64,000 bases of DNA from DATJPW01 sp963752855 (GTDB lineage: Bacteria > Desulfobacterota > Desulfomonilia > Desulfomonilales > Desulfomonilaceae): NCBI GenBank assembly GCA_963752855.1, contig CAVVZX010000047.1:62001-126000 (forward strand), read 5' to 3'. Positions 54,089-63,276 of the stretch are shown piece after piece; the first letter of the stretch is position 1; every line of letters starts with the position of its first letter. The notes below the pieces were generated by a model. The model was not told where the DNA came from, ran no database searches, and saw nothing but the letters and a program-made list of their open reading frames with translations. The position numbers and the translations under genes are program-made.

Positions 54089-54600
54089 ATGATTCGATTC
54101 CAGTTCATCCTATTGAAGCCCTTTCATCTCAGGACAAATGTGACATCTACTTCAGCCGCGTGGTGGACCTCGCAGTCGCATCCGGTCTGCTGGACCCTGA
54201 TCCAAATACGGAAGTCGGTCATTTCGCGTTTTCAGCGCATTATATTCGCGGGAAGGAGGCGGATCGCCGGCTTCAAAGCGCTCTTCGGGAATTAGAAGGC
54301 ACGCGTCCCGATCTGGTGTCTCGACGGAGACAATTGCAAAATGAAGCTTCTTGGGGCGCAGTTGACGACTTTTTTGGGTCAAGCGATGAGGAAAAGATCC
54401 GTGGACTCATCGTCGTTGGCGCGTCGTATCGAGTCTGGCCCACCGGGACGTCTTTCACTCTAACTTACCCGTGGGATTCCGCCGGCGCCGGTAAGCCTGT
54501 CAGATTCAGGCCGGACCTGTCAGATTTCTTAAAGCGCAGGATTTTGAGAATACTTAAGAAAGCGGGAAAATTGCGAGGTTCAAATCTGTTTGGCGAATGA
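54085..54600 (+). CDS. Hypothetical protein
   Basis: ATG 54085 overlaps the preceding stop (ATGA) and gives a 171-residue soluble protein (MNDSIPVHPIEALSSQDKCD). It contains DIYFSRVVDLAVASGLLDPD, HFAFSAHYIRGKEADRRLQS and RFRPDLSDFLKRRILRILKK. No known motif. The coupling to the exported protein suggests a common role. The earlier in-frame stretch from 53911 lies inside the upstream gene and is not used. Confidence 0.6.
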   Translation: MNDSIPVHPIEALSSQDKCDIYFSRVVDLAVASGLLDPDPNTEVGHFAFSAHYIRGKEADRRLQSALRELEGTRPDLVSRRRQLQNEASWGAVDDFFGSSDEEKIRGLIVVGASYRVWPTGTSFTLTYPWDSAGAGKPVRFRPDLSDFLKRRILRILKKAGKLRGSNLFGE

Positions 54601-54604
54601 GGAT

Positions 54605-55156
54605 TTAATTGGACTGTTTAATCACAAAGCACTTCTCACCTTCGACTTCGCCTTTGAGATGGAACTCCACCTGTTTTGGAGGAATTTCTTTCAACTGAAA
54701 CGAAGGTTCCCATTCTTTGTATTTGGGATGCCAGGAATATTGTTGTAGTCCGATTTTTTTGGCTTTCTCGACATACAGGATAAGATACCAACCGCCGTCG
54801 CCACCATACAATTTCGAGAAACATACCTTTGCATGCTTGACGTTTGGAATATTCTTGGCGAATTCGATCGCGGAAGCGCTGATTTCGTCTTTCCAGCTCA
54901 GATCGGGCGAACCTTCGAGAAGCGCTTCTGAGAGAGCAGGTGGTTTGTAGTCGGGTGGGGGAGGAGTCTGAGCATCGGCCGTCTTATCCGGGGGCCGCTC
55001 CGAATCCTTTGGAGCCGCTGCAGGAGTCCCATTCTTTGCCTCGGGCGCGGGGCCCTCTGCGGCCGGCTTGGTCATTTGTAAACCAGGCACGCACCCGGAC
55101 ACAGCCAAAAGAAGGCTGACGAATACCGCGGCAAATACTATTGGGGCGGTCCTCAT
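54605..55156 (-). CDS. Lipoprotein of unknown function
   Basis: ATG 55156 starts MRTAPIVFAAVFVSLLLAVS with lipobox VSGC. A Pro/Ala/Glu-rich linker (residues about 25-75, DSERPPDKTADAQTPPPPDY) leads to a globular domain of about 100 residues (SWKDEISASAIEFAKNIPNV, KHAKVCFSKLYGGDGGWYLI). The start was placed at the signal peptide; the ORF is open 36 codons further upstream. It converges with the gene at 54085-54600. Confidence 0.7.
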   Translation of the reverse strand: MRTAPIVFAAVFVSLLLAVSGCVPGLQMTKPAAEGPAPEAKNGTPAAAPKDSERPPDKTADAQTPPPPDYKPPALSEALLEGSPDLSWKDEISASAIEFAKNIPNVKHAKVCFSKLYGGDGGWYLILYVEKAKKIGLQQYSWHPKYKEWEPSFQLKEIPPKQVEFHLKGEVEGEKCFVIKQSN

Positions 55157-55371
55157 AACATCAGTTCCACTGGCGCACATTTTGGGCAGGATAGGGGACA
55201 ACAATATCATCAACCCGTGGATATTACAAGAGCATACGAACGCATTCTTTCCTGCGGTCAGCAAACCGGCCTGGCGAGGGCAAACGGAATAATGATCTAT
55301 GCCATTGAAAAGAGGTCCACACTTGAGTTACCCTCACAGAATGAGGAAACTTGCTTAAGAAAACGAGTTAC

Positions 55372-56739
55372 ATGGCAAAACGTTCATCAAAAACCGTAGT
55401 GGCATTGGTAGGGCGACCGAATGTTGGAAAGTCCACCATGTTCAACATGCTTTGCGGGACCAGAAAAGCCCTGGTCGAGGACACCCCGGGCCTGACGCGT
55501 GACCGAAATTATGAAGAGGTCACCCTGAGAGATAAATCTTTCGTCATAGTGGATACAGGTGGTTTCGAACCGGACAGCGACGACGCCATATTGGCGCAGA
55601 TGCGGACCCAGACTCTAGTTGCAGTCGAGCAAGCGGATGTAATCATCTTTATTGGTGACGGAAAGGCGGGGGCGATTCCTTCGGATCGAGAAATCGTTCG
55701 CATGCTCCAAAAGACGGACAAGAAAGTATTTTATGCTGTTAATAAAATAGATTCCGAGAAACAAGAGGATTTTGCGGTAGATTTCTATCAGCTCGGCGTC
55801 GAGCCGATTTTCCCCGTAAGCGCTATGACCGGCTATGGAATGGGCGAATTCATTGATGCTCTTCTCGAAGAGATTGCGGAGGAACCCGAATATCCGCGAC
55901 TCGCAGAGCCGGCGGACGCTGCCATCAAGGTGGCGGTAGTCGGGCGGCCGAATGTAGGAAAATCCACGCTCATCAATCTCTTCTTGGGTGAAGAGCGGCT
56001 TGTCGCGCATGACCAACCCGGCACCACACGCGATTCTATCGATACTATCGTCCGCCATCACGGCAAGGAATATCTATTTATTGACACGGCCGGAATACGG
56101 CGGCGTTCCCGCATAGTGGACCGAGTGGAAAAATATAGCGTGATCAAAGCGTTCCGGAGCATTGATCGGGCTGACATTGTGGTCATTATGATGGACGCAA
56201 GGGAAGGCGTAACAGACCAGGATGCTCGTTTAACTGGATATGCCTTTGAAAAAGGACGAGGGATAGTATTGGCGCTAAACAAATGGGACCTCATTGAAAA
56301 AGACACCAATACCATTAATATCCATCTGGAAAAAGTTCGTCAGGCCCTAAAATACCTCGCCTACGCGCCGATCCTGACGATTTCTTCTCTCAAGGGCACT
56401 CGCGCTGTAAAGCTTTTCGGAATGATCGACAATTTGTACCTCAAATATTGCAAAAGGATTGGGACAGGGGAACTGAATCGCTTCCTGGAACATACTGTGG
56501 CTCAGAATCCGCCAGGGATGCATCGTAAGACCAAACGCGTCAAGATTTATTATCTTACGCAGGCGCGCGTTGCTCCCCCGACATTTACCTTGTTTTGTAA
56601 CTATCCTGAGTCAATTCATTTTTCATACAAGCGATTCCTGGAAAATCAGTTGCGGGACGTCTTCGAATTCGATGGCGCTCCACTAAGGCTCATATTCAAG
56701 AAACGACAAGGAAAAGCCACGAAAGAGGCAAAGCACTAA
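55372..56739 (+). CDS. der: Ribosome-assembly GTPase Der (EngA)
   Basis: Essential tandem GTPase for 50S subunit maturation. Two G domains are seen: first P-loop GRPNVGKSTMFN with DTPGLTRDRNYE and NKID; second GRPNVGKSTLINLF with DQPGTTRDSID, DTAGIRRR and NKWD. A C-terminal KH-like domain (KIYYLTQARVAPPTFTLFCN) follows. ATG 55372 fits the family; a TTG at 55351 with GAGG four bases before it is an alternative seven codons longer. Frame intact. Confidence 0.95.
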   Translation: MAKRSSKTVVALVGRPNVGKSTMFNMLCGTRKALVEDTPGLTRDRNYEEVTLRDKSFVIVDTGGFEPDSDDAILAQMRTQTLVAVEQADVIIFIGDGKAGAIPSDREIVRMLQKTDKKVFYAVNKIDSEKQEDFAVDFYQLGVEPIFPVSAMTGYGMGEFIDALLEEIAEEPEYPRLAEPADAAIKVAVVGRPNVGKSTLINLFLGEERLVAHDQPGTTRDSIDTIVRHHGKEYLFIDTAGIRRRSRIVDRVEKYSVIKAFRSIDRADIVVIMMDAREGVTDQDARLTGYAFEKGRGIVLALNKWDLIEKDTNTINIHLEKVRQALKYLAYAPILTISSLKGTRAVKLFGMIDNLYLKYCKRIGTGELNRFLEHTVAQNPPGMHRKTKRVKIYYLTQARVAPPTFTLFCNYPESIHFSYKRFLENQLRDVFEFDGAPLRLIFKKRQGKATKEAKH

Positions 56740-56963
56740 ATGTATATAGCCGCAACTGTTTTCGATTTAGACTTTCAGTTTCTGATGTGGGATGAGACAA
56801 GTAGTCGGTTGGAATTTCTTTCTTGCCAAGAGACAACGCAAGTGTATGAGTGAATCTGATCTACCCGGAACCGAGCGCGGGGTAATCGAGTCCTAATATT
56901 TGAGGCAGTTTTTGCCGATTTCAGTCAAGTACCGCGGTTGTCCGCATTAAAGCAAAGTGACCG

Positions 56964-59144
56964 ATGAAAAAACCAGCAAACGCCATAGTTCGCTTCGGTG
57001 AAATTGAGGACCTGGTCAAGGGTTATTATCCGGACGCCGACCTTGACCTTATCCGAAGGGCCTATGTCTACTCAGCGCAAGTGCACCTGGGCCAGACAAG
57101 GGTAGGGGGTGAGCCTTATCTGGTGCATCCCGTCGCAGTAGCGAAAACGCTCGCGCAAATGAAGCTGGATGAGGCCGCTATAGCTACGGGCCTCCTCCAC
57201 GACGCAGTCGAGGATACCCTGACCACCAAGGAGGATGTGGAGAAATTCTTCGGAAAGGAAATCGCAAGTCTGGTCGACGGTGTCACGAAAATCAGCAAGA
57301 TGGAATTTCAATCGCGAGAGGAGCGGCAAGCGGAGAATTTCCGCAAGATGATCTTGGCCATGAGCCGAGACATCAGAGTGTTACTGGTCAAACTTGCCGA
57401 CCGCCTCCACAATATGCGAACTCTCGATCCAATGCCCCCTGAAGCAAGAAAACGGATTGCTCGGGAAACGATGGACATCTACGGGCCGCTAGCGGGTCGA
57501 TTGGGAATTTATTGGATGAGGATGGAACTGGAGGACCTGGCCTTCAAATACGTGGACCCGGAAAGATACGAGTACATAAAAAGCCGCCAGGAAGAATTGC
57601 TGAAAGCTAAAGAGGAATATGCCAACAATGTTCTGCGAATAATCCGAGAGAAACTTCAGCAATACAATATGAGCGCCATAACCAAAGGTCGAAACAAGGA
57701 GATCTACAGTATCCACCGTAAGATGATTAGCCAAAATCTCGATTTCGAGCAGATCCACGATCTCACGGCATTTCGGATAATCTTGTCGACCGAGAGTGAG
57801 TGCTACGCAGTGCTCGGCCTAATGCATTCACTATGGCGTCCGGTACCCGGCAGATTCAAGGATTATATCGCAATGCCCAAGGGTAATCGTTATCAGTCCT
57901 TGCACACAACGGTTATCGGTCCCGAAGGAGCGAGAATAGAAATTCAGATCAGGACCCATGACATGGATCTCGTGGCTGAGGAGGGGATCGCCGCCCACTG
58001 GTCGTACAAACAGGGCAAAGTAGCAGAGGATGAAGACTTAAAGGTCATGAGCTGGCTGCGCCGGATGATGGATTGGCAACAGGACCTGGAGGACCCTAGA
58101 GAGTTCCTTGAAAATGTCCGAGTGGATCTTTACCCGGACGAAGTCTATGTTTTCACACCGAAAGGAGAGGTGAAGGAGTTCCCGAAGGGATCGACTCCTC
58201 TGGATTTCGCGTATTCGATTCATACTGAAGTCGGGCACAAATGTGTGGGCGCTAAGGTCAACGGAAAGATGGTCCCACTCAAATATGAATTGAAGAATGG
58301 CGACAGTGTCGAAATCGTGACGTCGTTCCATCAAAGGCCTAGCAAGGACTGGCTCAAGTACGTGAAGACCCCCAGGGCCAGAACCAAGGTCCGGCACTTC
58401 CTGATGGCTGAGGAACGAGAGCGTTCCGTCCAGATGGGGAAAGACAGCACGGAACGAGAACTCAAGAAATGGCGATTCGAACTCAGCCGGGTGGAAAAGG
58501 AAGGCGAAGTCCTGAAGGTGGCTCAGGAATTCGGCTTCAAGACGGAAGAGGACCTTTACGCGGCCATTGGCTTCGGGAGGGTTTCCGCCAAAGTTGTGGT
58601 CACGAGGGTTGTGCCGGCGGAGGAGCGAGAAAAAGCCAAGGTTGCCGCGGTCGAGGAAAAACCGAGAACAGAACTAATCACTTCTCGGAGCGGTGTCAAA
58701 ATCGAAGGTGTGTCAGATCCCATGATCAATTTCGCAAAGTGCTGCAATCCGCTGCCGGGCGACGCTATTCGAGGCTTCATAACACGAGGGCGCGGGGTCA
58801 CTATTCACAAGGATGATTGCGCAAACTTGCTGGAGATGGATCGTCGCAGAATCATCGATGTAAGTTGGGATGGTGAGCAGCCGGTAGAGCGTATAGTCGG
58901 CCTCTCAATTCAGGCGCAGAACAGAAAAGGACTGTTGGAAGTAATCAGTGGCGTTTTCGCCTCCAATGACGCGGACATAGTACAGGTTAACATCAAGACC
59001 GGCGATGATGACCGCGCTGAAGGCGTTTTCAAGGCCAGAGTCCGCAATCTTTCTCACTTGACACGGCTTATGAATTCTTTGAAAAGCGTCAAGGGAGTGG
59101 AAAGAGTCGACCGTCTCGGGACCATTCACGGCAAAGCGAATTAG
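56964..59144 (+). CDS. RelA/SpoT bifunctional (p)ppGpp synthetase/hydrolase
   Basis: Rel-type stringent-response enzyme of 726 residues. The HD hydrolase domain has GEPYLVHPVAVAKTLAQMKL, LLHDAVEDT and KLADRLHNMRTL. The synthetase domain has EQIHDLTAFRII and GRFKDYIAMPKGNRYQSLHT. TGS (VYVFTPKGEVKEFPKGSTPL), a zinc-finger-like segment with NFAKCCNPLPGD, and a C-terminal ACT domain (NRKGLLEVISGVFASNDADI) complete it. All hydrolase motifs look intact, so both activities are expected. Confidence 0.95.
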   Translation: MKKPANAIVRFGEIEDLVKGYYPDADLDLIRRAYVYSAQVHLGQTRVGGEPYLVHPVAVAKTLAQMKLDEAAIATGLLHDAVEDTLTTKEDVEKFFGKEIASLVDGVTKISKMEFQSREERQAENFRKMILAMSRDIRVLLVKLADRLHNMRTLDPMPPEARKRIARETMDIYGPLAGRLGIYWMRMELEDLAFKYVDPERYEYIKSRQEELLKAKEEYANNVLRIIREKLQQYNMSAITKGRNKEIYSIHRKMISQNLDFEQIHDLTAFRIILSTESECYAVLGLMHSLWRPVPGRFKDYIAMPKGNRYQSLHTTVIGPEGARIEIQIRTHDMDLVAEEGIAAHWSYKQGKVAEDEDLKVMSWLRRMMDWQQDLEDPREFLENVRVDLYPDEVYVFTPKGEVKEFPKGSTPLDFAYSIHTEVGHKCVGAKVNGKMVPLKYELKNGDSVEIVTSFHQRPSKDWLKYVKTPRARTKVRHFLMAEERERSVQMGKDSTERELKKWRFELSRVEKEGEVLKVAQEFGFKTEEDLYAAIGFGRVSAKVVVTRVVPAEEREKAKVAAVEEKPRTELITSRSGVKIEGVSDPMINFAKCCNPLPGDAIRGFITRGRGVTIHKDDCANLLEMDRRRIIDVSWDGEQPVERIVGLSIQAQNRKGLLEVISGVFASNDADIVQVNIKTGDDDRAEGVFKARVRNLSHLTRLMNSLKSVKGVERVDRLGTIHGKAN

Positions 59145-59181
59145 TAGCTTCAGAATGAAAGGCCCGACCGCCACATATTCA

Positions 59182-59376
59182 TCAAGGAGCTTTGGTTACC
59201 ATGTTGGAACGAATGCAGCGTGTGCAAACCTTCGTTCTTTTCACTTGGCCGGACGCTTCAATGATACGGACCTTCTGCAAATTCGGATATGAGATCTTTC
59301 TCGTACGATTGTGCGCGTGGCTGACATTGAACCCTTTCAAAGGTCTTTTCCCGCATATTTCACAGACTCGAGACAT
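59182..59376 (-). CDS. rpmB: Large ribosomal subunit protein bL28
   Basis: A 64-residue ribosomal protein starting MSRVCEICGKRPLKGFNVSH, with NRTRK and a C-terminal CTRCIRS. The paired CEIC and CTRC make the zinc-binding form of L28. ATG 59376, behind AGGAG, is the family start; the open frame extends 18 codons upstream without support. Confidence 0.93.
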   Translation of the reverse strand: MSRVCEICGKRPLKGFNVSHAHNRTRKISYPNLQKVRIIEASGQVKRTKVCTRCIRSNMVTKAP

Positions 59377-59470
59377 AAAACAACTCCTGGGCCGTTCGGC
59401 CGTAAATACATATTCTAAATAAACCGGCATTGGAAATTATGTCAAGACCGGTGTTCTTGGAGACCTATCA

Positions 59471-59525
59471 TAGGGGCGGTTCGTGAACCGTCCGAAATGG
59501 AGGGCGCTTCCTGAAGCGCCCCTAC
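59471..59525. repeat. Palindromic repeat, TAGGGGCG type
   Basis: Outer arms TAGGGGCG and CGCCCCTA; inside GGTTCGTGAACCG and GGCGCTTCCTGAAGCGCC form two hairpins. A REP-like unit between rpmB and the DUF1844 gene; it may also act as a terminator for the latter. Confidence 0.7.
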
Positions 59526-59573
59526 ATCATGATTCCCGCAGGCCAAAATTTCGGGAGAGCCACCTTCAACCAA

Positions 59574-59999
59574 TCATTTGGACGATTCAACAAACGCCAT
59601 TCTCAACTGGAACAAACTCTCCTTCAGGATCCTTGCTTCCTGTTCAGTAAGATTGCCTTTGGTCTTTTCCTCCAGAAGGGCCAACAGGTCAATAGTGTTC
59701 CTGGCTCCCTGCAAATCTTTTTTCGGTTCTTCGGCGCCCGGAATCTTAATTAATCCGAGCTGGAACAGAGCAGTGTGGGAGAGACTCACAACAAATCCTG
59801 CGAAATCAAGCGGAGGGAGAGGCTCCTCCCGCTTGGGTTCTTCCTGTTCAGTATGTTCCTCTGCGGCGCCGCCGGCTGGCGGCTCTTCTGCCGCCGGTCC
59901 TTTCTCTTTATCCGCTTTTTGGTCTTTCGACTCGCCTTCCGTCGTAAACCGTCGTTTGTCTGTTACTTTGAATTCCGGTTCTTGTTCCGACTCGTCCAT
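59574..59999 (-). CDS. DUF1844 family protein
   Basis: About 141 residues. An acidic low-complexity N-terminal half (KDQKADKEKGPAAEEPPAGG) is followed by the DUF1844 domain: DFAGFVVSLSHTALFQLGLI, NTIDLLALLEEKTKGNLTEQ and LKESLFQLRMAFVE. ATG 59999 (MDESEQEPEFKVTDKRRF) is the usual start. Function unknown; family members are common in Desulfobacterota. It follows the dnaJ-like gene after 14 bp. Confidence 0.85.
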   Translation of the reverse strand: MDESEQEPEFKVTDKRRFTTEGESKDQKADKEKGPAAEEPPAGGAAEEHTEQEEPKREEPLPPLDFAGFVVSLSHTALFQLGLIKIPGAEEPKKDLQGARNTIDLLALLEEKTKGNLTEQEARILKESLFQLRMAFVESSK

Positions 60000-60013
60000 G
60001 GATTTCCTCACAA

Positions 60014-60994
60014 CTAGCGGTTGCTTCCCCAAAGTCGCTTCCTTGGGTTTATCGGGTTCCGCCGCTCGAATTCGTTGACCAATTCCCGAGAGGTTGGATC
60101 CAATTTGTCGGGAACCTGTATGTGCGCCGTCGCGTAAAGATTTCCTCTTTCACCATTCTTGAGCGAAGAAAATCCCTTTCCTTTGAAACGGAACACCGTT
60201 CCCGATTGTGTGCCGGATGGTATTTTCAGGAACAGGTTTCCGTCCGGTCCCGGAATTTCTACTTCAGCTCCCAGGATGGCTTCCCCTATGGATATGGGCA
60301 CTGTCACGTGAATGTGAAGCCCCTCTCGGCGCAAGAAAGCATGAGGCTTGACGTTGATATTCAAAATCAAATTTCCGGAAGGGCCGCCCCGGACCCCGCG
60401 CGTTCCTTGCCCGGGAACTCGTATTTTGGAACCGTTATCGACTCCCGGCGGTATATGAACATCTATGTTCCTATTCATAACAGATAGCGAAATCCACGAG
60501 CCACTATATGCCTGTTCGAATTCTATACCTAAATTATGCTCCAGGTCATTCCCGGCTTCCGGTCCGGATTTCCGTGCCCGGCGGCCGGATGAGCTTCGAA
60601 ATAATTCCGAGATCATGTCTTCAAGAGTCGAGCTGTTGGAAAAACCTTGCTGGAACTGGCCGCTCTGTTGGTTGCCATAAAAGGAGCCGAAGTTGACTCC
60701 CGAGCGCCCGAACTTTTGCCCAAAAAAGGGACCCGCTGCTCCGGGAGAACCGAAATTATTGAAATTGCCGCTTAGTCCCGCGTGGCCGAATGCGTCATAG
60801 TTCCGTCTTTTCTCGCTGTCCGAAAGGATCTCGTACGCTTCCTGGATCTCCTTGAATTTAGTTTCGGCCTCTTTGCTGCTCTTATTCAGGTCCGGGTGAT
60901 GGCGCCTGGCCAATCTGCGATAGGCTTTTTTCACATCTTGTTCCGAGGCTGATCTGTCAATACCCAGGACGTTATAAGGATCCGGTTTGCGCAT
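60014..60994 (-). CDS. DnaJ/CbpA-type co-chaperone
   Basis: Type II J-protein of 326 residues. The N-terminal J domain has NVLGIDRSASEQDVKKAYRR and the HPD signature (RRHHPDLNKSSKE). A Gly/Phe-rich linker and two C-terminal substrate-binding beta domains (DVHIPPGVDNGSKIRVPGQG, VPISIGEAILGAEVEIPGPD) follow. The zinc-finger cysteines of DnaJ are absent, so it is CbpA-like. It recruits DnaK for refolding. Hsp20 is encoded 70 bp upstream on the same strand. Confidence 0.93.
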   Translation of the reverse strand: MRKPDPYNVLGIDRSASEQDVKKAYRRLARRHHPDLNKSSKEAETKFKEIQEAYEILSDSEKRRNYDAFGHAGLSGNFNNFGSPGAAGPFFGQKFGRSGVNFGSFYGNQQSGQFQQGFSNSSTLEDMISELFRSSSGRRARKSGPEAGNDLEHNLGIEFEQAYSGSWISLSVMNRNIDVHIPPGVDNGSKIRVPGQGTRGVRGGPSGNLILNINVKPHAFLRREGLHIHVTVPISIGEAILGAEVEIPGPDGNLFLKIPSGTQSGTVFRFKGKGFSSLKNGERGNLYATAHIQVPDKLDPTSRELVNEFERRNPINPRKRLWGSNR

Positions 60995-61062
60995 TTTTCA
61001 TTCCGGTTTTGAGACGTGTTATGAGAATGATAAGCTTCTTCGCTGACTGGCCGGTAAGTTAG

Positions 61063-61506
61063 CTATGACCGAAGCGAGACTATAGTGATTCCGGCAGAGG
61101 TCTCCTCTTGAGCTTTGGGAATATGTATTTCCAAGATCCCGTCCGCATACTTCGCCCTGATAGCTTCTACATCCACGTCGCCCGGAAGGTTGAAGCTCCG
61201 CTCGAAAGCGCCGTGGACTCGCTCGATGCTAAGATAAGCTGCCACAGCGGGTTCCGATTCGAAGGGTCTCTGACCGGAGATGGTAAGGCGGCGGTCTTGA
61301 ATCTCGATACTAATGTTGTCTAAGCCTACTCCGGGCAGCTCCGCTCTAATAACATAAGCGTCAGGAGTCTCAAGCATGTCCACCAGCGGGCGCCAGCAAG
61401 TTCCGCTTACCGAGCAGCGTTCGCCGAGAGTCGCGTGCATCACACGGTTCACCTTCTCTTGAAAATTCAAGAGATCCTTCAGAGGATCCCAGCGATTGAG
61501 AGTCAT
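61063..61506 (-). CDS. Hsp20/alpha-crystallin small heat-shock protein
   Basis: ATP-independent holdase. Starts at ATG 61506 (MTLNRWDPLKDLLNFQEKVN) after GGAGAAAAGG. The alpha-crystallin domain spans DMLETPDAYVIRAELPGVGL to RSFNLPGDVDVEAIRAKYAD and GILEIHIPK, followed by a short tail without a clear I-x-I motif. 147 residues, normal. Forms a heat-shock cluster with the dnaJ-like gene. Confidence 0.93.
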   Translation of the reverse strand: MTLNRWDPLKDLLNFQEKVNRVMHATLGERCSVSGTCWRPLVDMLETPDAYVIRAELPGVGLDNISIEIQDRRLTISGQRPFESEPAVAAYLSIERVHGAFERSFNLPGDVDVEAIRAKYADGILEIHIPKAQEETSAGITIVSLRS

Positions 61507-61721
61507 GACCTTTTCTCCGGACAAATTAAAGTGGATTTGCCGCAATTCTTCAAGATTCTCATGCAAAGAGTAAAGGTTTTTCGTATTGGAGTCAAGACCA
61601 AAGCAGGCTCATTGCCTCCTGTGAGCAAGGCTTGCGAGAATTGTTCCTGCGTCTCGATTACGTGGCCGTTGGCGATTTGCAAGTACGGTAACCATGCGCG
61701 GTCATTGAAATCCGGAGTCAA
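61503..61721 (-). CDS. Possible small gene coupled to hsp20
   Basis: A 72-codon ORF starting at TTG 61721 (TPDFNDRAWLPYLQIANGHV) whose TGA overlaps the hsp20 ATG (ATGA). The first 40 residues look protein-like, the end less so; a frame change near 61610 would instead give LDSNTKNLYSLHENLEELRQ, in phase with hsp20. No good ribosome site and no family. Kept as tentative. Confidence 0.3.
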   Translation of the reverse strand: MTPDFNDRAWLPYLQIANGHVIETQEQFSQALLTGGNEPALVLTPIRKTFTLCMRILKNCGKSTLICPEKRS

Positions 61722-61996
61722 CAGAGAATTCTTCTGCAGGTGAAGCGCTGGCTATGCGCCCTTGAAAAGGCGATCTGCGGAAGGGCGCCACGCCCACACT
61801 GATTCGGTCGCAAAGAATAACATTCCTCCGGCCGGAGCATTTGAAAATGTCCCTCCGGCGCCGGGAGGGTTATTCCATCCGGGAAAAAGGCTTCACTGTC
61901 TCCTTTATAAAACCTGAGAACCTTTTTTCCGTCCGGTCATCTAACGGTTAAAGGGCTTAATTGACGGTTAGAATGTGATCAATCGGAGGAATGCCA

Positions 61997-63008
61997 ATGC
62001 GATTCAGCCTTCCCGATCGTATGCAAGTGGTGGAGATCTCGCGCCCTGGAGGGCCCGAGGTATTGAGTGTCACGACTCGCCCGCTACCAAAACTAAAGAC
62101 AGGCGAAGTATTGATCCATGTCGCTGCCGCAGGCGTCAATCGCCCGGACTGCTTTCAGCGCGCGGGGACCTATCCGCCCCCTCCGGGGGACTCCGACCTG
62201 CCCGGACTGGAGGTTGCCGGAACGGTAGTTGCGTGTGGGGAAGGGGTCAAGCAATGGAATCCCGGTGACCAAGTTTGCGCCCTCACACCCGGTGGCGGCT
62301 ATGCGCAGTACCTGCGCGACGCCTGCCGGCCAGTGTCTGCCGCTGCCCCGGGGTTGGACGCACATCGAGGCCGCGTCACTGCCTGAGACCATGTTCACCG
62401 TCTGGATAAATGTTTTCGAGCGCGGACGATTGACTCCGGGAGAGACACTCCTGGTGCAGGGCGGGGCCAGCGGGATCGGGGTGACAGCGATTCAGATGGC
62501 TCAAGCGCTGGGACATCGCGTCTTCGTGACAGCGGGCAGCCCCGAGAAATGCTCGGCCTGCGAGGAACTCGGCGCGGAACGGGCAATCAATTACCGCACA
62601 GAGGATTTCGTGGAGGTGGTCAAGAAGCTCACTTCCGGCAAAGGCGTTGATGTTATTCTGGACATGGTGGCAGGCGCCTATGCGCCACGAGAGCTGAAGT
62701 GTCTGGCCGACGATGGACGCCTGTCGATCATTGCGCTTCTCGGAGGCGGCAAGGCTGAGGTGGATTTCAGTGAGATCTTACGACGGCGCTTGATCGTGAC
62801 CGGTTCGACCTTGCGCCCCAGGAACGTGGAGTTCAAGAGCGCTGTGGCGGCGGCTCTGAGAGAGAGGGTCTGGCCTTTGATTGAGGCGAAGAAGATCCGG
62901 CCGGTGATTTTCAAGGTTTTTCCGCTGGCTGACGCTGCAGGAGCACACACGCTGATGGAATCCGGCTCACACATCGGCAAGATAGTCCTGGAGGCCCCAA
63001 AGGGCTGA
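61997..63008 (+). CDS. NAD(P)H:quinone oxidoreductase, zeta-crystallin/PIG3 type (one frameshift)
   Basis: Zinc-independent medium-chain dehydrogenase. Begins at ATG 61997 with GGAGGA six bases before it (ATG 61991 is too close). N-terminal part: RPGGPEVLSVTTRPLPKLKT, GVNRPDCFQRAGTYPPPPG, LEVAGTVVACG. Near 62312 one base too many breaks the frame after GGGYAQY; the other frame continues CATPAGQCLPLPRGWTHIEA. Further on are the NADPH-binding LVQGGASGIGVTAIQMAQAL and C-terminal GSTLRPR and SHIGKIVLE. Length normal after repair. Confidence 0.85.
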
Positions 63009-63232
63009 GCGCAGGCGCTGACCAGTAGCGCGTTTTCCTTCTCGCAGGACAAGGAGGGTTCATGGCCTTGTCCCAGGTCGCACATGTTGGCCTTCACCGA
63101 AACTGAAGGCGTTGCGCTCCGGATTTTCCAACAAGGTAGTGAGCGGGACCGTTTTCCGGCGCCCAGCAATGGCGGAAGGACTCACCGCTCTCTTTTCCGG
63201 TATTCAGGAGGTGAACACGGTCACAGGCCCTT

Positions 63233-63272
63233 CCTCTCCACGTTCTCGGCGATCCGTGCGGTGAGACATTTC
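63233..63272. repeat. Half copy of the ACCGCAGAG-type palindrome
   Basis: TCTCCACGTTCTCGGCGATC followed by CGTGCGGTGAGACATTTC, a diverged right arm of the family seen at 18565, 46310 and 48451. It lies in the gap between the quinone oxidoreductase and MltD-like genes. Confidence 0.45.
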
Positions 63273-63276
63273 TCGA

